Program-made: the position numbers and the translations under genes
Notes under the pieces: generated by a model
Database searches by the model: none
What the model saw: only the letters and a program-made list of their open reading frames with translations
Told to the model about the DNA's origin: nothing
NCBI GenBank assembly: GCA_017442365.1
Contig: JAFRZW010000007.1
Span: forward strand, 186,001 to 250,000
DNA length: 64,000 bases
DNA from: Rikenellaceae bacterium
GTDB lineage: Bacteria > Bacteroidota > Bacteroidia > Bacteroidales > Rikenellaceae
Reading direction: 5' to 3'
Shown here: positions 23,354 to 32,749 of the stretch, in pieces
Layout: each line of letters starts with the position of its first letter
Position numbering within the stretch: position 1 is the stretch's first letter

Positions 23354-24541
23354 ATGAAAAAACAAACTATTTTAACTGCAATCTTCGCGCTGTTGGCGCT
23401 GACCGTGTCGGCAGGTCAGCCGCGCGTAAAGAATGTGATCTATCTGATTGGCGATGGTATGGGCTTTGGCTCGGTGTCGGCTCTGCTGTTGTCGCAGAAC
23501 GAGAAGACGGGTTTCGAGTATGCTCCCGTGATTGGTCTGTCGGAGACCTGCTCGGCCGATAATTTCGTAACCGATTCGCCCGCAGGCGGTACGGCGTTGG
23601 CAACGGGCATACGCACTCGCAACGGCTACTTGGGTGTCGATCCTGAGGGCAATCAACTGACCAGCATTCTGCGCAAGGCTCAGACGATGGGCAAGCGTAC
23701 GGGTATCGTCGTAAATACGGTGCTCACCGAGGCTACGCCCGCAGCGTTCTATGGCGGCGTGAAGAGTCGCAAGGAGGGCTTGCGCTTGGCCGAGCAATTT
23801 GTCGAGAGCGGTGTCGATGTGGCTATCGGTTCGGGTTTGAGCGTCTTTGTTGGTCGTCCCGACTCGGTCGATCTGACTGCCGAGTTGATCAAGCGTGGCT
23901 ACGATGTCTATTTAGATTGGGGTGCTACGGCACGTTCGACGGCTGATCGTTTTGTGTCGATTCTGCCGATGTCGGACGTTCATCGTCGCAACAAATCGAG
24001 CAATACGACGGCAGGTGCAGCCGAAGGAGCCGAGGTGTGTCTGGCGGCGCAGCTGGCAGCCGAGAATGGCGAGGAGCCTACGTCGGGCGATCCGACCGAG
24101 TATCTGACCCGTGCAACGGAGAAGGCTCTGGCGACGTTGGAGCGCACGGCCGACCGCAATGGTTTCTTCTTGATGATCGAGAGTGCAATTATCGACGGCT
24201 ACGGCCACAATAACGACTCGGAGGGTATGATCGAGGAGATGCGCGAGTTCGACCGCACGTTGCAGATGCTGGTCAAGTATGTCGAGGCGCACCCCGAAAC
24301 GTTGCTGGTGGTAACGGCCGATCACGAAACGGGTGGTACGGGCGTGTCGTACCGTTCGTATGAGGTAGGCGGCGAGGCTCCCGTAGTCCTCTCGTTCAGC
24401 ACCAAGGGTCATACGGGTACGGTTGTTCCTATCTTTGCGTATGGTGCAGGAGCTGAGGAGTTTGGCTCGATTATGAAGAATACCGACCTGCCCAAGATTA
24501 TCGAGCGACTGATCAATGGTAAAAAGAAAACCAAGAAATAA
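23354..24541 (+). CDS. Alkaline phosphatase (PhoA family)
   Basis: The 395-aa exported enzyme has a signal peptide (MKKQTILTAIFALLALTVSAG). The metal site LIGDGMGFG has D34, and the nucleophile region DSPAGGTALATG has Ser75. MIESAIIDGYGHNND (274-288) and TADHETGG (321-328) complete the zinc-binding set, and all the core residues are kept. It hydrolyses phosphate monoesters in the periplasm. Length is shorter than E. coli PhoA, as is common in this branch. No Pho box was looked for systematically. The gene lies between the flippase and the GH20 gene, 9 bp from the latter, and the three are probably one operon. Confidence 0.93.
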   Translation: MKKQTILTAIFALLALTVSAGQPRVKNVIYLIGDGMGFGSVSALLLSQNEKTGFEYAPVIGLSETCSADNFVTDSPAGGTALATGIRTRNGYLGVDPEGNQLTSILRKAQTMGKRTGIVVNTVLTEATPAAFYGGVKSRKEGLRLAEQFVESGVDVAIGSGLSVFVGRPDSVDLTAELIKRGYDVYLDWGATARSTADRFVSILPMSDVHRRNKSSNTTAGAAEGAEVCLAAQLAAENGEEPTSGDPTEYLTRATEKALATLERTADRNGFFLMIESAIIDGYGHNNDSEGMIEEMREFDRTLQMLVKYVEAHPETLLVVTADHETGGTGVSYRSYEVGGEAPVVLSFSTKGHTGTVVPIFAYGAGAEEFGSIMKNTDLPKIIERLINGKKKTKK

Positions 24542-24550
24542 TAGATAAAG

Positions 24551-26869
24551 ATGAAAAAACTATTAATCCTTTTGGCGGCAGTCGCAGCGGTGGCTTGTGC
24601 GCCTAAGAATGAGCCTCTGTCGCTCGTCCCCTATCCCAACCACGTCGAGGCGGGTTCGGGTCATTATTCGATTGTTGGCGCGCCGATGGCGTGCGATGAG
24701 GCGATGGACGATCGCGCATTTGCGTCGGTTGCAACTTTTGCCGAGCAGCTCACTGCGACGAGTGGTACTGCGTTCGAGGCAACCAAAGTGGCGGCAATGC
24801 CCTCGGAGGGTTTCCGCTTTGTGGTTGATCCGACCGTTGAGAAGGAGGGCTATCGCCTTGCGGTAACCGGTAAGGGCGTCGAGGTTCGTGCGAGCGAGTT
24901 CCCCGGTTTTTACTATGCAATCCAGACAATCAAGCAGTTGCTGCCTGCCGAGGTATATGGTGAGGAGCAGGCTGCCGATAAAGATTGGTCGTTGCCTTGC
25001 CTTACGATTGAGGACGCTCCGCGTTTTGGCTATCGTGGTATGCACCTCGACGTGTCGCGCCACTTCTTCTCGATTGAGGAGGTGAAGGCCTACATCGACA
25101 TTATGGCAGTGCATAAACTCAACCGCCTGCATTGGCACCTTACGGACGATCAGGGATGGCGTGTAGAGATCAAGCGTTTCCCCAAACTGACCGAGGTGGG
25201 TGCAATGCGTAAGCACACTGTGATCCGTAAGGAGTGGGGCAACTATGATGGTATTCCGCACGGTGGTTACTATACTCAGGATCAGATTCGTGAGGTTGTT
25301 GAGTATGCAGCGGCAAATGCCATTGAGATCATTCCCGAAATCGACCTGCCGGGTCATATGATGGCAGCATTGGCGGCCTATCCCGAGTTGGGTTGTACGG
25401 GTGGCCCGTATGAGGTTTGGCCTCGTTGGGGTATCTCGGACGAGGTGCTCTGCGCAGGTAACGATAAGATTTTCGATCTGTTGGAGGGAGTTTTCACGGA
25501 GATTGTCGAAATGTTCCCCTCGGAGTTGATCCACATCGGTGGCGACGAGTGCCCGAAGACACGTTGGAGCACCTGCCCCACTTGCCAGGCGAAGATCAAA
25601 GAGTTGGGCTTGAAGGACGACGACAAGCACTCGGCTGAGCACTATTTGCAGAGCTACGTGATGACCCGTATCGAGGAGTTCCTCGCCGAGAAGGGTCGCC
25701 GCGTGATCGGTTGGGACGAGATTCTCGAAGGTCAGATTGGTCCCAATGCTGCGGTGATGTCGTGGCGTGGTAACGAGGGTGGTATCGAGGCTGCCAAGTT
25801 GGGACACGATGTGGTGATGGTTCCCACCTCGTACTTCTATTTCGACTATTGTCAGTCGGCCGATAAGGAGAAGGAACCGTTTGGTATTGGCGGTTTCTTG
25901 CCCGTCGATCGTGTCTATTCGTACGAGCTGCCCGAGGAGCTGACCGAGGAGGACGCTAAGCATATCCTCGGTATTCAGGCCAATATGTGGACCGAGTATA
26001 TTGCCGACCGCGATCACCTTTACTATATGTTGTTGCCGCGTTTGTCGGCACTGAGCGAGGTGCAGTGGTGCGATAAGGGTGTGCGCAATTGGGATCGTTT
26101 CATCGCCAATTTCCGTATGCACGAGATCTACGATGTGATGGGTTACAACTACGCTACGCATATCTTTGGCATTACGGCCGATACCGAGATCGACACCACG
26201 AAGCGTTCGATCACAGCTACGCTCACCACGTTGGGCGACGCTCCGATCCACTACACGCTTGATGGTAGCCAGCCCACTGCTGAGTCGGCAGTTTATAGCG
26301 AGCCTCTGACCATCGCCGAGCAGTGCACGCTGACGGCAGCTGTATTCCGCGAGGGTATCGACGTGGATAATTGCGTAGTTCCGATTCTGTTCAATAAGGC
26401 GACGGCACGCCCCGCAACGCTCAATAGCAATCCTCACGCAAAGTATCTGTTCGAGGGTGCGAAGACGTTGGTTGATGGTCGCGTTGGTGGTCCCGATTTC
26501 GGTGGTGGTCCGTGGATTGGCTATCTGTTCGAGGATATGGACATAACGATCGATATGGAGGGCTCGGAGAGCTACTCGAAGGTGGTGCTGACGACATTGG
26601 CCGAGAAGGCTCCGTGGGTGTTCTTGCCAATGTCGATGACCGTGCTGACTTCGGACGACAACGAGAATTTCACCGAGGTAGGACATCTGGATATCGAGCC
26701 GCAGGCTGAGGGTGAGCCCGATGGTATCTTCAAGTTTGCCATCGATATCGAGCCGACAACGGCACGTTACCTGCGTGTTAAGGCAGCGACACTCGATCCC
26801 GTATCACCGTGGCACAATGGCGGTGGCGGCAAGGGATTCTTGTTTGCCGGCGAGATCGAGGTTGAGTAA
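24551..26869 (+). CDS. Beta-N-acetylhexosaminidase lipoprotein, GH20
   Basis: The 772-aa lipoprotein (lipobox AVAC, Cys16) is a glycoside hydrolase of family 20, which removes terminal beta-GlcNAc or GalNAc from glycans by substrate-assisted catalysis. Domains are GH20b (about 20-150), the catalytic TIM barrel (about 155-505) with HIGGDECPKTRW (D332-E333, the catalytic pair), a chitobiase C-terminal-like module (about 553-615, IHYTLDGSQPTAESAVYSEP) and a C-terminal F5/8-type-C-like module (about 645-772). Surface location after lipidation is likely. With nagB and the PIG-L fusion it points to host-mucin or chitin-type amino-sugar use. The gene is last of the run and is followed by a terminator and a composite repeat. 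Confidence 0.94.
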   Translation: MKKLLILLAAVAAVACAPKNEPLSLVPYPNHVEAGSGHYSIVGAPMACDEAMDDRAFASVATFAEQLTATSGTAFEATKVAAMPSEGFRFVVDPTVEKEGYRLAVTGKGVEVRASEFPGFYYAIQTIKQLLPAEVYGEEQAADKDWSLPCLTIEDAPRFGYRGMHLDVSRHFFSIEEVKAYIDIMAVHKLNRLHWHLTDDQGWRVEIKRFPKLTEVGAMRKHTVIRKEWGNYDGIPHGGYYTQDQIREVVEYAAANAIEIIPEIDLPGHMMAALAAYPELGCTGGPYEVWPRWGISDEVLCAGNDKIFDLLEGVFTEIVEMFPSELIHIGGDECPKTRWSTCPTCQAKIKELGLKDDDKHSAEHYLQSYVMTRIEEFLAEKGRRVIGWDEILEGQIGPNAAVMSWRGNEGGIEAAKLGHDVVMVPTSYFYFDYCQSADKEKEPFGIGGFLPVDRVYSYELPEELTEEDAKHILGIQANMWTEYIADRDHLYYMLLPRLSALSEVQWCDKGVRNWDRFIANFRMHEIYDVMGYNYATHIFGITADTEIDTTKRSITATLTTLGDAPIHYTLDGSQPTAESAVYSEPLTIAEQCTLTAAVFREGIDVDNCVVPILFNKATARPATLNSNPHAKYLFEGAKTLVDGRVGGPDFGGGPWIGYLFEDMDITIDMEGSESYSKVVLTTLAEKAPWVFLPMSMTVLTSDDNENFTEVGHLDIEPQAEGEPDGIFKFAIDIEPTTARYLRVKAATLDPVSPWHNGGGGKGFLFAGEIEVE

Positions 26870-26872
26870 TTG

Positions 26873-27020
26873 GCATTCAAAATTCAAGATTCAAAATTCA
26901 AAATTATAGCCACGCCCCAAAAGGCGTGGCTATTTTTGTCCTCGTTAGTATCCACACTCGGTGGCTGGGGCGGTCGCCCGAAGGGCGAGCCACCGAGTGT
27001 GTGATAAAATCAAAGATTTT
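26873..27020. repeat. Composite intergenic repeat: ATTCNNA heptads, terminator, full module C, small hairpin
   Basis: Right after the GH20 stop (26867-26869) come five heptads (ATTCAAA, ATTCAAG, ATTCAAA, ATTCAAA, ATT...). Then follow the terminator 26906-26937 and module C: a perfect 14-bp inverted repeat CACACTCGGTGGCT (26953-26966) with AGCCACCGAGTGTG (26988-27001) around a GC-rich core with CGCCCGAAGGGCG. AAAATC-AAA-GATTTT (27006-27020) closes the composite. Confidence 0.85.
26906..26937 (+). terminator. Terminator of the GH20 operon
   Basis: ATAGCCACGCC (26906-26916) pairs perfectly with GGCGTGGCTAT (26923-26933), followed by five Ts. Confidence 0.92.
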
Positions 27021-27040
27021 ACCAATTAAAATTCATTAAC

Positions 27041-27069
27041 AAAAAAGCCACACTCCGCAGAGCGTGGCT
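27041..27069 (-). terminator. Terminator of the heavy-metal efflux operon
   Basis: On the minus strand AGCCACGCTC pairs with GAGTGTGGCT (27069-27060 with 27055-27046) with one G-T pair and is followed by six Ts. It lies about 29 bp after the CusC-like stop. Confidence 0.88.
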
Positions 27070-27097
27070 ATTCATTTTCAATCGGTTCGAGAGTTCG

Positions 27098-28282
27098 TTA
27101 CAACATCACCGAGTTGATCTGGGCGTGAACCTGCTGCAACTGACGCTCAAAGTCGATACGTGCCGAGAGCACATCGTAATAGTTGCTGAGCGACGAGTAG
27201 TAGTCGATAATCGAGATTTGACCAGCCTCGATCGCACGCGCGAGATACGAACGATAGTCGCTCATCTCGGCCTCGATCGAGCGATACTCGGCAATCGAAT
27301 GCTCCAAAACCTCGACACGCTCATACATTGCCGCGAGCGAGGTGCGTACGTCATTCACAGCGCTCAGGTGCTCTGCCTCGGCGTATGCTGCCTGAGCCTT
27401 TGCAGCGCGGGTATTGCGGTAGCCCGAGAAGATGGGCACGCTCATACCAACCACAACGCCATTGAAGTGCTGACCCGTCGAGTGGGCAAGTTTATAGCCC
27501 ACGGTGAACTGCGGCAATGTCTTTGCGCGCTCGACCTTAACGCTCTGCTCGGCAATCTCGACCTGCGAGGCTGCAACCAGCAACGAAGGGTCGCGGTCAG
27601 CGTAGAGAGCCTCCATCTCGGCCAGCGGTAGCAACTCGGCCAACGGAGCATACTCCGTGTCGGCAAACGCTACCTCCACGCCACCGTTGAGTGTGCGCAG
27701 ACGATTTTCGGCAGCTTCGATCTCAATCTCGATCATACTCACTGCGTTGCGAGCTGCGGTCAGCTCCATATCGGCACGATTCTTCTCGATGATAGTGCCC
27801 TTGCCTGCGTCCAGACGCGAGGCATAGACCTCGGCAATACGCTCAGCATTCTGTGCGCGCTCGTCAGCAACCGCCTTTTGGCGACGCAGAGCGATCAGGT
27901 CAATGCAGAGTTGCTTGGCTTCGAGCAGTGTCTGCTGACGAACGAGTGCGTGGTCAGCCGTGAAGTGCGAGCGCTGCATCTTTGCCATCTGTGCGCGACG
28001 AGCGTAGGCAGTCGGAAAGTCAAACGATTGAGTCGCAACCAACTCGCCGTTTTTGCCTGCCTCGGCAGGTGTGCCCCACGCGTGAACATACTGCACGTGA
28101 GGATTCGAAAGCTGGTTTGCGGTACGGGCGTCGAGCGAACGAGCCTCGGTGAGCGAACTGTGTGCACGCAGCGAGAGGTTGTTCTCCTCGATCTGCTGCA
28201 AGACCCCTTCAATGCCTTGCGCACGCGAGCCGAGAGCGACCACGAGTGCCGCTACGACCAAAGTATATCTAATGTTACGCAT
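27098..28282 (-). CDS. Outer-membrane efflux protein, TolC/CusC type
   Basis: Using the ATG at 28282, the protein has 394 aa with a signal peptide (MRNIRYTLVVAALVVALGSRAQ). It shows the all-helical outer-membrane efflux protein repeat: two long coiled-coil regions (for example QQTLLEAKQLCIDLIALRRQ and the C-terminal SLSNYYDVLSARIDFERQLQ). It would form the trimeric exit duct of the RND pump encoded just upstream. The start overlaps the stop of the CusA-like gene by 8 bp, showing tight coupling. It ends the four-gene leftward efflux operon. The length is shorter than E. coli TolC, as is typical for Bacteroidota CusC-like partners of HME-RND pumps. Confidence 0.88.
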   Translation of the reverse strand: MRNIRYTLVVAALVVALGSRAQGIEGVLQQIEENNLSLRAHSSLTEARSLDARTANQLSNPHVQYVHAWGTPAEAGKNGELVATQSFDFPTAYARRAQMAKMQRSHFTADHALVRQQTLLEAKQLCIDLIALRRQKAVADERAQNAERIAEVYASRLDAGKGTIIEKNRADMELTAARNAVSMIEIEIEAAENRLRTLNGGVEVAFADTEYAPLAELLPLAEMEALYADRDPSLLVAASQVEIAEQSVKVERAKTLPQFTVGYKLAHSTGQHFNGVVVGMSVPIFSGYRNTRAAKAQAAYAEAEHLSAVNDVRTSLAAMYERVEVLEHSIAEYRSIEAEMSDYRSYLARAIEAGQISIIDYYSSLSNYYDVLSARIDFERQLQQVHAQINSVML

Positions 28283-31200
28283 TGTTCTTACGGGTTTTAT
28301 ATTTGGTGTAAATGATATAGACAATCGGCACGATAAAGCCGTTTAGGAAGGTCGATGAGATCAGACCACCGAGGATCACCTTTGCCATCGGGCTTTGGAT
28401 CTCGTTACCCGACGCATCGCCATTGAGTGCCAACGGAATCAGCGCCAGAGCCGACGTGAGCGAGGTCATCAGAATCGGGTTCAGACGGTCGATCGAGCCC
28501 TGCACCACAGCGTCGTGGAGCGACAGACCTTCACCCTGCAACTGGCGATAGTGCGACACGAGCAGAATACCGTTACGCACGGCAATACCCAGCAGCGAGA
28601 TGAAACCGATGATGGCGGGGATACTGACGATACCCGACGTGAACCAGATGCTTGCCACGCCACCGATTAGTGCCAGCGGCAGGTTGATCATAATCAATCC
28701 CGACAGTCCGAAGTCGCGGAACTCCTGATAGAGTAGCAGGAAGACCACGAGCAGCGCCACGAGCGAAGCGAAGGTCAGCGTGCGGGTTGCAGCCTGCTGG
28801 CTCTCGAACTGACCGCCATACTCGATATAGTAGCCCTCGGGCAGGGTAATCTTCTCGTCGATAACGGTTTGAATATCCTTCACGGCACCACCCAAGTCGC
28901 CACCAACAACGTTGGCCGAAACCACAATCTTACGCTTCACATTCTCGCGGTTGATCGCGTTCGGACCCGACGTCGAGCGAATCTCAGCCACCTGCGACAT
29001 TGGCACCTTCGAGCCATCGGCGCAATCGATCAAGATGTTGCCGATCGACTCGATCGTGTTGCGGTAGCGGTCATCGACCTTCACCGTCAGGTCGAACGTC
29101 GCGTTGCCCTCATAGATCTGCGACACAGCCTCGCCCTGCAAAGCAACGGCTACAAACTCCTTGAACTCGGCCATCGTGATACCGTGGCGAGCCAACATAT
29201 CGCGTCGCGGCACGATCTGCAACTCCGAGCGCTCAACCTGCTGCTCGACGGTGATGTCGGCCAGCGACTCGATCGAGCCGATTGCACCCTTGATCTGCTT
29301 ACCGATCGAGTACATCTTGTTCAGATCCTCACCGAAGAGTTTGATGGCGATGTTAGCCTTCGTACCCGACAGCATTGCGTCGATACGGTGCGAAATGGGC
29401 TGTCCGATCTCGATATCAAGACCCTTCAAAACACCCAAACGAGCACGCACGTCAGCCAGGAACTCGTCGCGCGAGCGGTCGGTCAAGATGTAGGGAGCCT
29501 CCAACTCCGAGGCGTGAACACCCAACGCGTGCTCGTCCAGCTCGGCGCGACCCGTCTTTCGGGCAACGGTCTGCACCTCGGGAATCTCCAAGAGAATCTG
29601 CTCGACGGTGCGACCCATTTTGTCCGACTCTTCGAGTGAGGTGCCGGGCATTGTGCCGATATTGATTGTCATCGAGCCTTCGTTGAATGAGGGCAAGAAG
29701 CTGCTTCCGAGCGTAAAGAATACAATGAGCGCACCCACCATCAGGGCGATCGTTCCACCCAGAATCGAGCGTTTGTGGCAGAGCACCCACTCCAAAGCTG
29801 CGTGATACCAGCGCTTCAAAGTACGTGCAACGAGGGGCTCGCGCTCGGTGTGGCGCAGTGCGCGCTCCGAGGTGAGCATATAGCTACACAAAACGGGGGT
29901 CAAGGTCATTGCTACGATCATCGAGGCGAACAACGACACGATGAACGAGATACCGAGCGGACGCAACATACGTCCCTCCATACCGTCGAGGAAGAACAAC
30001 GGCACAAATGCTACGATGGTGATGATCGTTGCATTGACGATCGACGAACGGATCTCGGTCGAGGCTGTATAGATCACCTCGAACCAGCCGCGACGTTGCT
30101 CGGCGGGCAGTTGATGGTTTTCGCGCAGGCGTCGGAATACGTTTTCGACGTCGATAATCGCGTCATCGACCAGCGATCCGATAGCGATTGCCATACCGCC
30201 CAAACTCATCGTGTTGATCGAGAGATTCATCAATTTCAGTACGAGAATCGACACGAGCAGCGACAGCGGAATTGCAACGAGCGAGATGGTCGTAACGCGC
30301 GCGTTCATCATAAAGAAGAACAGCACGATCACAACGAACAGTGCACCCTCGATCAGCGCACGCTGAATGTTGTCGATCGACGAGGTGATAAAGCGCGACT
30401 GGCGGAAGATGTCGGTCGAGATGTTGATATCCTTCGGTAACGATTTTTGCAGATCCGAGAGTTGGTGTTCCAGAGCCTCGGTCAGCTCGATCGTGCTGGT
30501 CTGGTTCTGCTTGGTTACGGTGAGCAGAACGGCGGGCTGCGTGCGCTCCGATGCAACACCCAAGCGCGGGCTCTTTGCTCCGATACGCACCTCACCAACA
30601 TCTGCCAACGTGATGGGCTGACCATCGTCGGTCAGTTTGACCACACCGCGGGCGATCTGGTCGGCATCTTTGGTGGCCAACATACCACGCACGATAAACT
30701 CATTGCCATATTGATAGAGAACGCCACCCGACGAGTTGAGCGTCATATCTTTCGTTGCGGCCAGCACCTCGTGAACCGAAACGCCCAGCAGGCGCAGCTT
30801 TTCGGGCGATAAGAGCACCTGATACTCCTTGATGTCGCCACCGATTACGGCCACCTGAGCTACGCCACCCGTCGAGAGCAGTCGCGGACGAATGGTCCAT
30901 TCGGCAATCGTGCGCAACTCTTCGAGCGAGGTTTTGTCCGATGTAAGACCGATGATCATCATCTCGCCCAAGATCGACGATTGAGGGCCGAGCGTAGGCT
31001 GACCAACATTTGCAGGCAGTGCGTCCGAAATGGTCGAGAGCTTCTCGGTTACAATCTGGCGGGCACGATAGATGTCTGTATCCCAATCAAATTCGACCCA
31101 TACGACCGAGAAACCTGTCGATGAAGCCGAACGTACGCGACGCACATCGGTTGCACCATTCACGGCCGTTTCGATCACGAACGTTACGGTACGCTCGACC

Positions 31201-31379
31201 TCCTCGGCAGCCATACCGTGCGCCTCGGTCATCACAACGACCGTCGGAGCTGTCAGGTCGGGGAAGACATCGACCTCCATACGGTTGGCCGTATAGACGC
31301 CAATGGCCGAGAGGAGCAGTGCTGCGATAACCACCAACATTCGATTTCGCAGCGAGTAATCTATGATTCGATTAAGCAT
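28275..31379 (-). CDS. Heavy-metal efflux RND transporter, CusA/CzcA family
   Basis: The 1034-aa inner-membrane pump has 12 predicted helices and two large periplasmic loops. It starts at ATG 31379 (MLNRIIDYSLRNRMLVVIAA). The TM4 motif GSLVDDAIIDVENV (acidic residues at about 405, 406, 410 and 412) is the proton-relay signature of heavy-metal HME-RND pumps as opposed to drug pumps. It uses proton motive force to move divalent or monovalent metal ions through the adaptor and outer-membrane channel. Whether it exports Cu/Ag or Zn/Co/Cd cannot be read from this sequence alone. Neighbours are CusB-like upstream (16-bp gap) and CusC-like downstream (8-bp overlap). Confidence 0.95.
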   Translation of the reverse strand: MLNRIIDYSLRNRMLVVIAALLLSAIGVYTANRMEVDVFPDLTAPTVVVMTEAHGMAAEEVERTVTFVIETAVNGATDVRRVRSASSTGFSVVWVEFDWDTDIYRARQIVTEKLSTISDALPANVGQPTLGPQSSILGEMMIIGLTSDKTSLEELRTIAEWTIRPRLLSTGGVAQVAVIGGDIKEYQVLLSPEKLRLLGVSVHEVLAATKDMTLNSSGGVLYQYGNEFIVRGMLATKDADQIARGVVKLTDDGQPITLADVGEVRIGAKSPRLGVASERTQPAVLLTVTKQNQTSTIELTEALEHQLSDLQKSLPKDINISTDIFRQSRFITSSIDNIQRALIEGALFVVIVLFFFMMNARVTTISLVAIPLSLLVSILVLKLMNLSINTMSLGGMAIAIGSLVDDAIIDVENVFRRLRENHQLPAEQRRGWFEVIYTASTEIRSSIVNATIITIVAFVPLFFLDGMEGRMLRPLGISFIVSLFASMIVAMTLTPVLCSYMLTSERALRHTEREPLVARTLKRWYHAALEWVLCHKRSILGGTIALMVGALIVFFTLGSSFLPSFNEGSMTINIGTMPGTSLEESDKMGRTVEQILLEIPEVQTVARKTGRAELDEHALGVHASELEAPYILTDRSRDEFLADVRARLGVLKGLDIEIGQPISHRIDAMLSGTKANIAIKLFGEDLNKMYSIGKQIKGAIGSIESLADITVEQQVERSELQIVPRRDMLARHGITMAEFKEFVAVALQGEAVSQIYEGNATFDLTVKVDDRYRNTIESIGNILIDCADGSKVPMSQVAEIRSTSGPNAINRENVKRKIVVSANVVGGDLGGAVKDIQTVIDEKITLPEGYYIEYGGQFESQQAATRTLTFASLVALLVVFLLLYQEFRDFGLSGLIMINLPLALIGGVASIWFTSGIVSIPAIIGFISLLGIAVRNGILLVSHYRQLQGEGLSLHDAVVQGSIDRLNPILMTSLTSALALIPLALNGDASGNEIQSPMAKVILGGLISSTFLNGFIVPIVYIIYTKYKTRKNNA

Positions 31380-31395
31380 AGTCGTATCGGTTTTT

Positions 31396-32634
31396 TTAGT
31401 GTTGGTGCGAGTGGGGAATTGCGCCCGAGGCGGCCGCCATCTTGACATTCACGGCGCCGCGAGTAACTACGCGCTCGCCGGCCTCGATACCCGTGAGCAG
31501 CTGCACGCGCTCGCCGTCCGAAGCGCCCAACTTCACCTCACGACGCTCGTAGCACTCAGCGTCCAGCTGAACATAGACGTAATACAAGCCCTGCGCCTCG
31601 GTTACGGCAGTTACGGAAACTACCAGCGCCTCAGCGATCGGAGCACCCACCAAGTAGGCCTCGACAATAGCGCCCTGAGGCAGATCGTTGCGGTTGTCGA
31701 ACTCGAAGGTTACGGGGATCAGCGTCGATCCGCTGTCGGCAATGCGACCCACCGACAACAGACGACCGCCGCAATCCGCCAGACGATAACTCTCGCCCGT
31801 TGCGGGATCAACAATATTTGCGGTTTTGATCGAGCGCAATTCGCGGTAGTAACGCTGCGGCAGATCGGCACGCAACTGCAAGCGACGATTCTGCGAAACG
31901 GTAGCCAACGGCTGACCCATCTCAACGAAATCACCCTCATTGACAGCCAGCGAGGTGATGTAGCCACCGATCGGAGCGCCTACGCTGCTGCCCTTTTCGG
32001 ACGAACGCGCAGCAATGGCGTCGTACTCGGCCTTGGCTTTGAGGTAAGCACTCTCGGCAGCCTCGAAGTCGCTGCGCGAAACGATCTGATCATCGACCAA
32101 CTGCTTCAAACGGTTGTATTCGCCCTCGGCACGACGATACTCGGCTGCGATCTTATCGACCTGCGAGCCCGACGCCAAGTTGCTCGACGAGATGGCAAAC
32201 AACGACTGACCGCGCGACACCTGCGCACCGGTCGAAAGACGCTTGCCACCGAACGAAACCACACCCGCGATGGGAGCTACCACCGTAGCCTCATCGCCTT
32301 GAGCCGCCAAAATACGAGCCGTGCAGGGAATCACGTGGTTGAATGTCGAGGGCTGAATCTCCTCTACCTTGAAATCTGTGCGAGCAGCCTGCTCAGCAGG
32401 GAAAGTAATCTCGTTTTCGTTATGCTTGTGTCCCTCCTCGGCGTGGTTGTGCGTCGAGTGGTCGTGTCCTTCGTGAGAGTGCGCCGAATGATCGTGCGCT
32501 GCGTGATCGTGTCCCTCGTGGGTGTGAGCAGCGTGATCGTGTGCGTGCTCATCGTGTGAGGCATTGCTGTTGCCGCAGCTGCCGAGCGAAAGCGTAACGG
32601 CAAGTGCCAAAGCGGCGATAAATATTTGTTTCAT
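31396..32634 (-). CDS. Efflux RND periplasmic adaptor (CusB type) with His-rich N-terminus
   Basis: The ATG at 32634 gives a 412-aa lipoprotein (lipobox LGSC, Cys20). Residues 27-71 are extraordinarily His-rich: 18 His in 45 residues, in repeats such as HDHAAHTHEG and HDHSTHNHAEEG, a clear metal-binding tail. A membrane-fusion-protein fold follows: a beta-barrel/lipoyl half (about 100-140), a coiled-coil hairpin (about 165-240, EYRRAEGEYNRLKQLV and SAYLKAKAEYDAIA), the second lipoyl half (about 250-275) and a C-terminal barrel. It bridges the pump and outer-membrane channel and may hand metal to the pump. It has a longer His tail than classic CusB, where Met residues dominate. Confidence 0.93.
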   Translation of the reverse strand: MKQIFIAALALAVTLSLGSCGNSNASHDEHAHDHAAHTHEGHDHAAHDHSAHSHEGHDHSTHNHAEEGHKHNENEITFPAEQAARTDFKVEEIQPSTFNHVIPCTARILAAQGDEATVVAPIAGVVSFGGKRLSTGAQVSRGQSLFAISSSNLASGSQVDKIAAEYRRAEGEYNRLKQLVDDQIVSRSDFEAAESAYLKAKAEYDAIAARSSEKGSSVGAPIGGYITSLAVNEGDFVEMGQPLATVSQNRRLQLRADLPQRYYRELRSIKTANIVDPATGESYRLADCGGRLLSVGRIADSGSTLIPVTFEFDNRNDLPQGAIVEAYLVGAPIAEALVVSVTAVTEAQGLYYVYVQLDAECYERREVKLGASDGERVQLLTGIEAGERVVTRGAVNVKMAAASGAIPHSHQH

Positions 32635-32749
32635 AAGCGTTTGTATATGTGTAATTTTGCCGTGCCGACTCCTCGTTTGCACGGACTGAATTGGGTTAAT
32701 TCGAAAAAATAAGGAATAGCGAGCCAACCGGACAATCGGCTCGGCTCGG

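Noticed and set aside
24563..26686. A very long open frame antisense to the GH20 gene (707 codons)
   Set aside because: It has low-complexity His/Gln/Arg/Leu-rich composition, no known motif and no promoter, and it lies entirely opposite a well-supported gene. Long antisense frames are expected from the codon bias here.
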